Below, piece after piece: positions 22,111 through 33,588 of a DNA stretch of 64,000 nucleotides (positions within the stretch are counted from its first letter, which is position 1; each line of letters starts with the position of its first letter). This DNA is from Bos javanicus (taxonomy: Eukaryota; Chordata; Mammalia; Artiodactyla; Bovidae), in contig NC_083869.1 of the NCBI RefSeq assembly GCF_032452875.1, forward strand, positions 82,392,501-82,456,500, written 5' to 3'. The position numbers and the translations under genes are program-made. Under the pieces are notes generated by a model, which saw only the letters and a list, made by a program, of their open reading frames with translations, did no database searches and had not been told where the DNA came from.

Positions 22111-22556
22111 AACTGAACTGATGGCTTTTCCAGTGGTCATGCATGGATGTGAAAGTTGGACTATAAAGCTGAGTGCCGAAGAATTGATGCTTTTGAACTG
22201 TGGTGTTGGAAAACACTCTTTAGAGTCTCTTGGACTGCAAGGAGATCCAACCAGTCCATCCTAAAGGAGATCAGTCCTGGGTGTTCATTGGAAGGACTGA
22301 TGTGGTAGCTGAAACTCCAATATTTTGGCCACCTGATGCAAAAAGCTGACTCATTTGAAAAGACCCTGATGCTGGGAAAGATTGAGGGCAAGAGAAGAAG
22401 GGGACGGCAGAGGATGAGATGGTTGGATGGTGTCACCGACTCGATGGACATGGGTTTGGGTGGACTCCGGGAGTTGGTGATGGACAGGGATGCCTGGCAT
22501 GCTGAGGTTCATGGGTCGCAAAGAGTTGGACACGACTGAGCAACTGAACTGAACTG
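22111..22556 (+). mobile_element. BovB LINE 3' fragment, second of a pair
   Basis: A separate 5'-truncated BovB tail. It starts in the C-terminal ORF2 region (ggcttttccagtggtcatgc) and ends gactgagcaactgaactgaactg. It belongs to a different subgroup from the first copy (tcctgggtgttcattggaag, gggtttgggtggactccggg). Confidence 0.87.
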
Positions 22557-22574
22557 AATGTTTACCATTATATC

Positions 22575-23030
22575 AGAAGCAGTATTAGATTTATATCACT
22601 GTTATAGCAAATGACCAAAAACTTTGTGGCTTAGAAACACCTTAGGTTTATTATCTTACAGTTCTAGACCTCATAAGTCCAAAATGGGTCTTAGGGGGCT
22701 AAAGTCAAAGTGTTAGGAATGCTCCGTACCTTTTAGAGGTTCTGGAAGGAAATCTGTTCCTTGCCTTTTCCAACTTCCAGGATGCTCATGGAAGCATTAC
22801 TCTGGCCCCTGTTTCCTCTGTCACATATTTTTAATTCTGACACTTATATCCCTCTTTTAGAGGAATCTTTTAAATTACATTTGCCCCACTTTAATAATCC
22901 AAAATAGTGTTTTTAATGTAATCATATATGCAATGTACTTTTGCCAAATAAGGTAGCATATCACACGTTTTGGAGATTAGGTTGTAAACATCTTTGTAGG
23001 GCCTTTATTCTGTTTACCACAAGTTGTGAA
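22575..23030. mobile_element. Ancient interspersed repeat (MaLR/MER-like)
   Basis: Phrases such as aaaaactttgtggcttagaaacacc, ttatcttacagttctagacc, ccttgccttttccaacttccagg and tgccaaataaggtagcatat match a common old mammalian repeat. The same family recurs, split by an L1, at 55.08-56.7 kb. The family name is uncertain. Confidence 0.5.
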
Positions 23031-23282
23031 CACTCTCTCCTTTACTGTTCATAACTTCATACAGTGGGTGTTGTATAATGATAGAGCTGAAGTTTAGAGT
23101 GCAAGAGATTGTCCCCAGTCCCCAATAATACAGATTCCAGTACAAAGTACATAATTAAATTTATGTAACATTCCTTTTTGCTGCCTCTGACATTTTATGT
23201 TCAATGCTCTCAAGAGATGCTAAAGTTTGTCATGTTCTTATAAAAGACAGATATCTAATCTTTACTGCTATATTCACTGAGC

Positions 23283-23552
23283 TACTGCTGCTGCTGCTAA
23301 GTCGCTTCAGTCATGTCCAACTCTGTGCAACCCCATAGATGGCAGCCCACCATGCTCCTCTGTTCCTGGGATTCTCCAAGCAAGAATACTGGAATGGATT
23401 GCCATTTCCTTCTCCAACGCATGCATGCATGCTAAGTCGCATCAGTCATGTCCAATTCTGTGTGACCCTATAAACAGCAGCCCACCAGGCTCCTCTGTCC
23501 ATGGGATTCTCTAGGAAAGAATACTAGAGTGGGTTGCCATTTCCTTCTTCCA
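23283..23552 (-). mobile_element. BOV-A2 SINE
   Basis: Two Bov-A units in antisense. The usual linker is replaced by a gcatgcatgcatgc run (23420-23433). It is flanked by a 10-bp duplication with one mismatch: ttcactgagc (23273-23282) and ttcattgagc (23553-23562). Confidence 0.9.
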
Positions 23553-23562
23553 TTCATTGAGC

Positions 23563-25000
23563 ATCTACTATCAAAAAATATCTAATATTATCATAACAAA
23601 TTGTGATTTGAAATGAGTAACGGAATTCCATTATTCTCTCATTTAAAAATATTATAATCCCTGCAAAACTTAGAGGGGAATAAGAAAATGTTTCTTAGTC
23701 TTACTTCTCATTGGAAACAGACTTGAGACAAACGGTTGCACGCAGGCAGTTTATTTTAGGAAATGATCCTAAGGAACAATAATGAGAGACTTGGAAACAT
23801 GAAACAGGAGAGGTTGAAAATGCAATAGAAGTCTGTGTTGCTGGACTTCTTACTGATATGAGCAACAGTAAGTAAATCCTTTTAACTATCCTTGGGGAAC
23901 CTTGTCGAATGCACTGCAGACTTTTGCCTTCTAAACAACAAAGGGTGGCAGTATCTTCACAGACACTTTCTTCCCACCGATGAAGGACTGTCCCAGTTTT
24001 TGTTAAACCTTGCAATTTCAGGTTTGTGCCTTAATCAAAATGACTGAGCTGATTCCTGTAGGAGTCCCAAGTTTCCAAAGATGCCTCAGGGGAGAAAGCA
24101 AGAGATGCATATTTCAGCCCAGGTTAAGTGCTTGCAGGTTATACCTAAGACAACTGTTCACCATAGTAACCAGTAAAAATTGGAGTTAAATGAAGGCGAA
24201 AAGGATGTGTGACAAAGGATCTAGATATGGAATGAACATTTTCTTTTATGTTATAATAATTTGTATTTCCTTCTCCCTATAGTTCAAAAAAATGATCAAA
24301 CATTATGTATAGTGTAATAAACCTGATTAATTCTTTCAAAAGTTTTATTTCACATGAGTATATACACAAAAATATACAAATTGAACTATGTTTGTTCATT
24401 TGAGTTTCAAAAGTTCACTAGATATGATTGGTTGCATTTTTAGCAGATGTATCAGTGGTAAGATGAGGTTTTCTTTACCTATGAGAACATGAAGACAGTG
24501 CTGAACTGTGTATCTGCAAATATTATGAGAATCTGTTTTCAACTGTTGCTCATATTTATCTCTTTATAAATAGAATGGATTTATACCTCTTTTGTGGCTT
24601 TCATGAAATAGAATTTATATAGCTAAAATTGTGAATGTACTGGAATGTCTTTGGTGTCTGTTTTGCTCTTTATCCTGTTCACAGCGCCGATTGTCTTTCT
24701 GTTCACACTGTTTGCACTGGTACCTAAACTCAGAAAGCACAGCGACATAATTAAAACTTTCTCTCCATGTTGCTGAAATTCAGCAAACACAGTGAGGGTC
24801 AAAAAATGTATTTTTAGTGTAATTTCAAATTTATAAATGTTGGTCTAAATAGTAAAATTTTAAAATATTTTCTTAATGTTTTACTATGAAATTTTATAGC
24901 CATCAATTATATTTAACAGCATTCTGATCACTATGGTCTTATTTGTTTGATGCTTCATGTTTGGAATTGAATTAGATGACTCTGTATGCTGGTTGCACAA
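23563..25000. other. Anonymous sequence
   Basis: No gene is recognised. The segment 23700-24100 is less AT-rich and contains gcaggcagtttattttagg and caataatgagagacttgg, as an old LTR or LINE remnant might, but I cannot name it. Confidence 0.35.
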
Positions 25001-25123
25001 AGGTGGGGAAGATTGGAAGGGACAATCAAGAGGGAAGGGAAATATAAATGCATACACACAAACACACACACATGCACACACACACACAGCTGATTCATGT
25101 TGTTGTATGGCTGAAATCAACAC
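25001..25123 (+). mobile_element. Probable L1 3' UTR remnant with (CA)n expansion
   Basis: Purine-rich gggacaatcaagagggaaggg is followed by (ca)n at about 25051-25088 and then gctgattcatgttgttgtatgg, a phrase of ruminant L1 3' ends. The microsatellite appears to have grown inside the L1 tail. The BovB at 25124 interrupts or abuts it. Confidence 0.5.
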
Positions 25124-25332
25124 ACACAATGAAACTATGAGCCATGCCATGTAGGGCCACCCAAAATGGATGGGTCATGGTGGAGAGTTCTGACAAAATG
25201 TGCTCCACTGGAGAAGGGAATGGCAAACCACTTCAGTACTCTTGCCTTGGGAATCCCTTTAACACTATGAAACACAAAAAGAGAAGACACTTAAAGATGA
25301 AATCCTCAGATCAGTAGGTACCCAATACGCTA

Positions 25333-27972
25333 TTGGAGATCAGTGGTGATATAACTCCAGAAAGAATGAAGAGACAAAGCCAAAGCATAAAAAACCCAGT
25401 TGTGGATGTCACTGGTGATGGAAGCAAGGTCCAATGCTGTAAAGAGCAATATTGCATAGGAACCTGGAATGTTAGGTCCATGAATCAAGGCATTTTGGAA
25501 GTGGTCAAACAGGAGATGGCAAGAGTGAACATCGACATTTTAGAAATCAGCGAAATAAAGTGGACTGGAATGGATGAATTTAACTCAGATGACCATTATA
25601 TCTACTACAGTGGGCACAAATCCCTTTGAAGAAATGGAGTAGCCATCATAGTCAACAAAAGAGTCCAAAATTCAGTACTTGGATGCAATCTCAAAAATGA
25701 CAGAATGATTTCTGTTTCCAAGGCAAATCATTCATATAATGTTAACCCAAGTCTATGCCCCAACCAGTGATGCTGAAGAAGTTGAGGTTGAATGGTTCTA
25801 TGAAAATCTACAAGACCTTTTAGAACTAACATCCAAAAAAGATGTCCTTTTCATTATAGGGTACCGGAATGCGAAAGTAGGAAGGTCAAGAGACACCTGG
25901 AGTGACAGGCAAAGTTGGCCTTGGAATACAGAATGAAGCAGGGCAAAGGCTAATACAGTCTTGCCAAGAGAACGCACTGGTCATAGCAAACACCCTCTTC
26001 CAACAACACAAGAGAAGACTCTACACATGGACATCACCAGATGGTCAACACCAAAATCAGATTGACTATATTCTTTGCAGCCAAAGATGGAGAAGCTCTA
26101 CAGTCTGCAAAAACTAGACCGGGAGCTGACTGTGGCTCAGATCATGAACTCCTTATTGCCAAATTCAGACTGAAATTGCAGAAAGGAGGGAAAACCAATA
26201 GACCATTCAGGTATGACCTAAATCAAATCCTTATGATTACAGAGTGGATGTAAGAAACAGATTTAAAGGGACTAGATCTGATAGACAGAGTGCCTGATGA
26301 ACTATGGATGTAAGTTCATGACATTGTATAGGAGACAGGGATAAAGACCATCCCCAAGAAAAAGAAATGCAAAAAGCAAAATGCCTGTCTGAGAAGGCTT
26401 TACAAATAGCTGTTAAAAGAAGGGAAGCAAAAAGCAAAGGAGAAAAGGAAAATATAGCCATTTGAATGCAGAGTTCCAAAGAATATCAAGGAGAGATAAG
26501 AAAACCTTCCTCAGTGATCAGTGCAAAGAAATAGAGGAAAACAAAAGAATGGGAAAGACTAGCGATCTCATCAAGAAAATTGGAGATACCAAGGGAACAT
26601 TTCCTGCAAAGCTGAGCTCAATAAAGGAAAGAAATGGTATGGACCTAAGAGAAGCAGAAGATATTAAGAAGATGTGGCAAGAATACACAGAAGAACTATG
26701 TAAAAGAGATCTTCAGGACCCAGATAATCACGACGGTGTGATCACTCATCTAGAGCCAGACATCCTGGAATGTGAAGTCAAGTGGGCCTTAGGAAGCATC
26801 ACTATGAACAAAGCTAGTGGAGGTGATGGAATTCCAGTTGAGCTATTTCAAATCCTAAAAGATGATATTGTGAAAGTGCTACAGTCAATATATCAGCAAA
26901 TTTGGAAAACTCAGCAGTGGCCACAGGACTGTAAAATGTCAGTTTTCATTCCAATCCCAAACAAAGGCAATGCCAAAGAATGTTTAAACTACCACACGTT
27001 GCACTCATCTCACATGCTAGTAAAGTGATGCTCAAAATTCTCCAAGCCAGGCTTCAACAATATCTGAACCATGAACTTCCTGATGTTCAAGCTGGTTTTA
27101 GAAAAAGCAGAGGAACCAGAGACCAAATTGCCAACATCCACTGGATCATGGAAAAAGCAAGAGAGTTCCAGAAAAAACATCTATTTCTGCTTTATTGACT
27201 ATGCCAAAGGCTTTGACTGTGTGGATCACAATAAACTGTGGGATATTCTTCAAGAGATGGGAATACAAGGCCAACTGACCTGCCTCTTGGAAATCTGCAT
27301 GCATATCAGGAATCAATAGTTAGAACTGGACATGGAACAACAGACTGGTTCCAAATAGGAAAAGGAGTATGTCAAGGTTGTATATTGTCACCCTGCTTAT
27401 TTAACTTATATGCAGAGTACATCATGAGAAACACTGGGTTTGATGAACAACAAGTTGCAATCAAGATTGCTGGGAGAAATATCAATAACCTCAGATATGC
27501 AGATGACACCACCCTTATGTCAGAAAGATAAGGAGAATTAAAGAGCCTTTTGATGAAAGTGAAAGATGAGAGTGAGAAAGTTGGGTTAAAGCTCAACATT
27601 CAGAAAATGAAGATCATGGCATCTGGTCCCCTCACTTCATGGCAATAGATGGGGAAACAGTGACAGAATTTATTTTGAGGGGCTCTAAAATCTCTGCATA
27701 TGGTGACTGCAGCCATGAAATTAAGACACTTAGTCCTTGGAAGGAAAATTATGACCAATCTAGACAGCATATTCAAAAGCAGAGACATCCCTTTGCCAAC
27801 AAAGGTCCGTCTAGTCAAGGCTAAGGTTTTTCCAGTAGTTATGGCTGGATGCGAGAGTTGGACTATCAAAGGATCTGAGCACCAAAGAACTGATGCTTTT
27901 CAACTGTGGTGTTTTAGAAGACTCTTGAAAGTCCCTTGGCCTGAAAGGAGATCAAACCAGTCAATCCTATAG
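25333..27972 (+). pseudogene. BovB ORF2 (endonuclease-RT), inactivated
   Basis: Fragments in order: 25333-25629 (GTWNVRSMNQGI, SEIKWTGMD), 25739-25936 (VYAPTSDAEEVE), 25902-26117 (LYTWTSPDGQHQNQIDYIL), 26041-26253 (RPGADCGSDHELL), 26462-27028 (linker and the RT start NKASGGDGIP), 27071-27319 (IDYAKGFDCVDHN), 27238-27531 (LRYADDTTLM) and 27700-27972 (C-terminus). At least seven frame changes or stops separate them. The endonuclease box GDWNAKVG of the 6-kb copy reads GYRNAKVG here, a change at a conserved acidic site, so this copy is doubly dead. Confidence 0.85.
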
Positions 27973-28210
27973 TAAATCAGTCCTGAATATTCTTTGGAAG
28001 GACTGATGCTGAAGCTGAAGCTCCAATACTTTGGCCAACCAGTGCGAAGAGCTGACTCATTTGAAAAGACCCTGATGCTGGGAGAGATTGAAGGTGGGAG
28101 AAGTGGCCGACAGGGGATGAGATAGTTGGATGGCATCACCAACTCAATGGGCATGAGTTTGGGTAAACTCCGGGAGTTAGTGATGGACAGGGAGGCCTGG
28201 TGTGCTTTAG

Positions 28211-28485
28211 TCCTGCTGCTGCTGCTGCTAAATCACTTCAGTTGTGTCCAACTCTGTGCAACCCCATAGACAGCAGCCCACCAGGCTCCACTGTCCCTGG
28301 GATTCTCCAGGCAAGAATACTGGTGCGTTGCCATTTCCTTCTCCAATACATGAAAGTGAAAAGTGAAAGTGAAGTCGCTCAGTCTGTCTGACTCTTAGTG
28401 ACCCCATGGACTGCAGCCTACTAGGCTCCTCCGTCCATGGGATTTTCCAGGCAAGAGTACCAGAGTGGGGTGCCGTTGCCTTCTC
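28211..28485 (-). mobile_element. BOV-A2 SINE in BovB tail
   Basis: (ctg)n start, two Bov-A units with the linker gaaagtgaaaagtgaaagtg, ending near gttgccttctc. The BovB tail text is continuous before (ggaggcctggtgtgct) and after (tggtgctgccatccatgggg) the SINE, with a short duplicated (tg)gtgct. Confidence 0.87.
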
Positions 28486-28548
28486 TGGTGCTGCCATCCA
28501 TGGGGTCGCAAAGAGTTGGACACTACTGAGTGACTGAACTGAACTGAA

Positions 28549-30635
28549 ATGATTATGACCTAAAAGAAAATTATTCAGTACACTTTTACATCTTCTTCTG
28601 TAACATTGTATAAGTCAGCATTATTCTGTATATTAGCGCCCTAAGCAGCTTATTTAATTCAGCGACATATATTATTTTATTTGGGTATTTCTGTATTAGT
28701 TCACAAACTTAATTCAACCCTCTCATAAAACGTATTTATATATTTGCTAAATAAACATTGTAACCTTCCCTACTGGTATGCAATAATCCTTTGGTATATG
28801 TATCATATTCTTTTATATTTTATACTGAAATTTATTTCATATATAGCTTATGTAGAACCAGAATATTTTAAATTTATTATACCTATATAATATATCATAG
28901 TGATGATAAAGCTTTTCATTATATTTTATTATTTTGTTCAATATTAACAATAACCAGTATAAAGATCTCCACCCAGTTATTGATTGTTCTGCTTTTCAAC
29001 CCTCTTTCTTTTCATTAGTCTGGTGTTATACTGGTGAGGAATTTGGTATTATTTAATGTGTTTCAGCCTTATGGCTGATATTCATCATAAAAGTTTGTCA
29101 CTAATTTTGAAACTATAATTGTATCCCCTTCATTCCATAATGATAATTAGGAGAAGATGAGATTATACCCCATGAGACAGGCCCTTTGAAATCTTTGATG
29201 AAAACATGATTTATGATTATTCTACAAATTAGTGAATATGAAATCATACAGTCTATGAGAGAATAACTTGTATATGATTTGTCATTTGAGCTCTTATTTC
29301 AAATCTAAACTATTAGTTGTATTAGAGGCACTTTGTAAAAGAGAAGCTTTATGTTATTTTCCTGAGTTTATAACATCTCATTTATTTTAATTTTCTCATT
29401 GATTAATATCTGAACAAAATCAATTTATGTTCTGTAGCTTGCAAATGGTCGTTCTGTGCTTTTCCCTTTTATAGTCCTATAGATCAAATTCATGTTAACC
29501 ATAAATTTCTTAGGGAAAATGTGTATGATATAGTTTTAACAGTTTCTCCTTAAAAAACACCATATTACATAATATTTGTAAAAGAAGATTCAAATATTAC
29601 TTAAAATAATGAGACCACCGGATTCTCTTTTTTAATTCTGCTTTGATAAAACTAGAATATGTATGGAGATGTTTACTTATTGGAAAAATGTGGTTGTTGG
29701 GGAAGATTAGCCATTAGGAGATCTTAGACATTCACAGAAAACATTTTACAAGGAAGGAAATAGTACTCATTATTGGATTAACAGTAAATTGATCAATCTG
29801 AAAAAATATACATCCTCTATTACTACTGAAATTATTAATGTGTATTGAAATGCATGTAGGAAGATAAGCTTCAGTAAGCCCACATAATAACTCATTTGAC
29901 ATGAAAAATATTCTGTTTGAACATAAAGCTGCATAGAGAAAGAATGGTGACTTTTTCTTCAGTCTGAATTAATTTATCTTACCCAAAACTTTTACCTTTT
30001 AGAATATATGGATACAGGATAGATATAGATATGCATATACATATATGCATATTTGATTTTTTTTTCTAGCATAAATTATGGCAGCAGAAAAAATCAGTAG
30101 CTTTTGGGGCTATGGAGTCAAGGTAAAATAGCATGTGTAGGGCATGATTAGAGATGACCTTCTCTGCAAGTGGGGATAAAATAAATAGATAAGTTACTTG
30201 ACAGAATATCCAGGGTTGATAAGGACATGTATCTTCCTCCATTTTGGGGTATAAGACATAAATAAGAATCTTTCAACCATTCTTTTCCACAAAATAAAAT
30301 AGTTTTGTTTGTTTGCTTGTCTTTCAATTGTTGCATCTGTTTCCTTGTTAAGATTTTGTTTCCTTTTGCATCTTAGCCGTTTATAGTTAGAAGCTTGTTT
30401 TTTTTTTTTTTTTCTTTTTAATCAGGGTAAGTAATTCAGCACTAGTTATATATTGGTATGAAATATAAGGAAGCTGATTAATATGACAAACATTATGTAC
30501 CTATTTTAATGACACATAGAATCTCTTTTGATATGAACTTTACTGATAGATTAGCTTTTTGTTCTTAATCTGTGTGATGGCTCCCTAAAATATTAAGAAG
30601 GATTGTATATAAATGGAGTAATAGGTAGAGAATGA
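28549..30635. other. Anonymous AT-rich sequence, 2.1 kb
   Basis: No gene or nameable repeat is recognised. It holds a T run at 30399-30413 and a near-palindromic atatgcatatacatatatgcatat at about 30030-30053. Confidence 0.4.
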
Positions 30636-30651
30636 TATAACTTGTTTTTTA

Positions 30652-30668
30652 TTTTTTTATTTTTTTTT
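30652..30668 (-). mobile_element. Poly(T)-only insertion with 16-bp TSD
   Basis: Seventeen bases that are almost pure T (one A) lie between two identical 16-bp copies of tataacttgtttttta (30636-30651 and 30669-30684). This is what target-primed reverse transcription leaves when only the poly(A) tail of an antisense transcript is copied. Confidence 0.7.
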
Positions 30669-30684
30669 TATAACTTGTTTTTTA

Positions 30685-31297
30685 AACAAGGACACTTTCA
30701 GTAATGAAAAGAACACACAAAATAATTATCAGGTATCAACTGATCTATTAAAGGCATAAACTCAGACTTTCTTTGGAAGATTCAAGAATAGTGATAGCAC
30801 AATATGCAGTAAAATTTACAGAATTCTTCCAGATTCCCTCATATAAAAGAAATATCTCTTCTTACATCATACTTCTTTATACTTTGAATAAACATGAGTA
30901 TAGCCATTCCAGATGGCTGAAATATAAAGGTGGAATTATTCTATTTAAGAAGTCAAATTATAATGAATAAACGTCATTAGTGTGTAAATGGTCTAGGCTA
31001 CTTTCATTAGTCTATTTTCTTAGATTAATGCATCAAACTGGAGAAAGGACACTTCTGAGAAATTTTGTTTCAAGGAGAAGTGTGAAATATAGGATGGTTC
31101 CAGGGCACAGGAGTACAAATTATCCTCAAATGTTAGTGGAGGCTAGTCTCACTGCCTAAATGACTGGGCTGGCTTTAGGATTAGTGAGTTCTTGAAAGGG
31201 AATGCATAACTTGGGTAAAGAGACAGACAACACAAAAAGACAGCACACAAATATCCATCCCTTAACTCACCAGTTTATTTCATGGATATTTCAGGCT
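30685..31297. other. Anonymous sequence
   Basis: No gene or repeat is recognised. The 65-codon frame at 30773-30970 has no recognisable domain. Confidence 0.4.
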
Positions 31298-31525
31298 TCA
31301 GTCAGTTCAGTCACTCAGTCGTGTCCAACTCTTTGTGATCCCATGGCACGCCAGGCTTCTTTGTCTATCACCAACTTCCAGAGCTTGCTCAAACTCATGT
31401 CCATTGAGTTGATGATGCCATCCAACCATCTCATCCTCTGTCGTCCGCTTCTCCTGCCTTCAATCTTTCCCAGAATCAGGGTATTTTCCAATGAGACCAA
31501 AGTGTTGGAGTTTCAGCTTCACCAC
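31298..31525 (-). mobile_element. BovB LINE 3' fragment
   Basis: An antisense tail from tcagttcagtcactcagtcg to ttggagtttcagcttca. It is 5'-truncated in the C-terminal ORF2 region. A weak duplication around ggcttca / agcttca may flank it. Confidence 0.87.
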
Positions 31526-32742
31526 AATCACAGAAAACAAATCAATTTCAGACTTACTTTAGAAATAAAATATGTTAAGAGTTTCAGAGTTGTAAAGGAT
31601 AGCAGAGGTAACTTAAAATTGCTCATTTTTCAGATGAAGTTATTGAAACTTACAGAAAGTGAGAGATTTGGCCAAGATTAAAAATTTTTAAGAAATGTTA
31701 CTATTGTCTTCTTAAATGAAAAAAAAAATGTAGATAAAAATAAATTTTAAAACATACTCACCATTCAGTTTTGAGATAATAAGAGTATAATAGAAGTGAG
31801 TAAGAGATAGAAGTGAGTAAGAAAGAGTGTTCCTAAAGGATTTGTATAGCTTAATGAAAATTTAAAAATTTAGCAGAATAAGACATTCATTGACTACTTG
31901 TCACTTGAATTGTTAGGACAAGAATTAACTACTTTTATTATTTTTAACATTTGGGTATTCAGCAGTAGCAGAATTAAGTATCTAAAGTATTCTTAGAAAT
32001 TTAGTAGAGATTTTTACAGCTTTGACCTTTCACTATTTCACACTAGGATTGGTTGGCAATTCTTTCTATTCCCACAGGTTACTGAGGCTATAAAATAGAA
32101 GGGAATTGAATAACTAGCAAATTAGATGTATTATATGAAAAGGCCAAAAGGAAGTCTATAGCTTCATAATTCATGGAAAGTATAAGATATCAAAACATCT
32201 GAATGACAAGATATGTACTATGTGGGAAGGTAGGCGGGTGTTTTTTAATGCTTGCTAATAACTAGGTTTTTTAAACTCTCAGAATTCAACCTTGAAACAA
32301 AGTTTTACATTCCAATAATGTAGTACTGTCCAGGGGATTGCTGATAATGCTCTCATCCCGTTGGATGCTGACTAGACAGCTCTGATGAATGCTGCCCTGT
32401 AAAGACTGTGTAATACCAGCGACAGAAACTAACTTGAGATGACATAAAGCAAGAGGGACTGTATTAGGGCATATATTAACTCTGATTCTTTCTGATTAAA
32501 GGCAGTAATTTTTGTTCCTACTTTCTTATATATAAGACTAAATAAAAAAATACTATATCAATCATCTACCCCTTCAACAACATCCCTGGCTCCCTCTATA
32601 TCAAAGTGAAAGGACAGCATAAAAATTGTGCTTATTTGGAAGTATTTAGTGAACTTCTTACTAAGTGACTTTACTTTAACATATTCACATGGCTGAGGTA
32701 TTTGAGTCATATTTGCAAAAAAAAAAAATTACATTATAATAC
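31526..32742. other. Anonymous AT-rich sequence
   Basis: It holds a local duplication of gaagtgagtaagagatag-like text at 31795-31825 and A-rich runs. No gene is recognised. Confidence 0.4.
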
Positions 32743-32752
32743 AAAACAAAAT

Positions 32753-32958
32753 GGGCTTCACAGGTGGCACTAGTGTTAAACAACCTGGCTGCTAATGCGG
32801 GAGATGGTCAGGAAGATCCCTTGAAGGAGGGCAGAGCAACCCATTCCAGTATTCTTGCCTGGAAAATCCCATGGATAAGAGGAGCCTGGCAGGCTACAGT
32901 CCATGGGTTTGGGAAAGAGTCAGACACAATTGAAGTGACTTAGCATCTGTGCATGAAT
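32753..32958 (+). mobile_element. Bov-tA SINE
   Basis: Head gggcttcacaggtggcacta, body, and 3' end gaagtgacttagc. It is flanked by a perfect 10-bp duplication aaaacaaaat (32743-32752 and 32959-32968). The head carries a deletion across the usual B-box region (gggagatggtcaggaagatc). Confidence 0.9.
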
Positions 32959-33347
32959 AAAACAAAATAGAAGAAATATCAATATGATATTTAGCTGATA
33001 AAATGTTAACACTTTATGTGTAATAAAATTCGTGCATGTTTTATGTATTGAGACCAAGAGGAAACTACTAACAAAATAGTTCAAAACAGATATTCTCTCT
33101 TAGATCAGATAGTCTGGCAAAGGAAATAATTTTATTGCAACAATAATTATACAGCTAGATATATAAGAATAAATGGATTTGTAAGATATTCTCTAAAGGG
33201 AAACAATAAGTTGCTAATATGACAAAATATAAATCATGATTTATGCAACAGTTATTAAGTGAAATTCATATATTGACAATCTATTTTGTCTCAGCTATTA
33301 AAAAATTGCAGTGTTATTTAATGTCATTGGTAAGGTATTAGAAACTT

Positions 33348-33561
33348 TGTTTGCTCAGTCACTCAGTTGTGTCCAATTCTTTGTGACCCCATGGACTCTA
33401 TCCTGCCAGGCTCCTCTGTCCATGGAATTTTTCAGGCAAGAATACTGGAGTGGGATGCCATTTCCTACTCCAGGGGATCTTCTGACCCATGGATTGAACC
33501 TGTGTCTCCTGCATTGGCAGGCAGATTCTTTACTACTGTGCCACGTGGTACACAAGCCCCC
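33348..33561 (-). mobile_element. Bov-tA SINE fused to a U2 fragment
   Basis: An antisense Bov-tA: body from ttgctcagtcactcagttgt, tRNA-like head ending at ccacgtggtacacaagcccc. Directly beyond the head, with no spacer, lies a 27-nt piece of U2 snRNA in the same orientation. I could not resolve a TSD. Confidence 0.85.
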
Positions 33562-33588
33562 ATACTACACTTGATCTTAGCTAAAAGG
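33562..33588 (-). pseudogene. U2 snRNA 5'-region fragment
   Basis: On the minus strand, 27 nt correspond to about nucleotides 13-39 of U2 snRNA, with one change (ggctaag read as agctaag). This covers part of stem I and the branch-site-recognition side. No promoter, Sm site or remaining U2 body is present. The match is short but its composition is not simple. Confidence 0.75.

Larger units (their letters stand above)
25124..28548 (+). mobile_element. Near-complete BovB LINE
   Basis: The sense copy begins in the 5' leader just downstream of the GC-rich repeats (aatgaaactatgagccatgcc). It carries the Bov-A-like segment (about 25205-25260), the endonuclease and RT regions and the 3' end. A BOV-A2 SINE interrupts the 3' tail (28211-28485), and the last 60 bp resume at 28486. 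It lacks only the extreme 5' GC-rich part seen at 7051-7465. Confidence 0.88.

Noticed and set aside
33562..33588. U2 snRNA gene
   Set aside because: Only 27 nt are present, without promoter elements, Sm site or the rest of the RNA.
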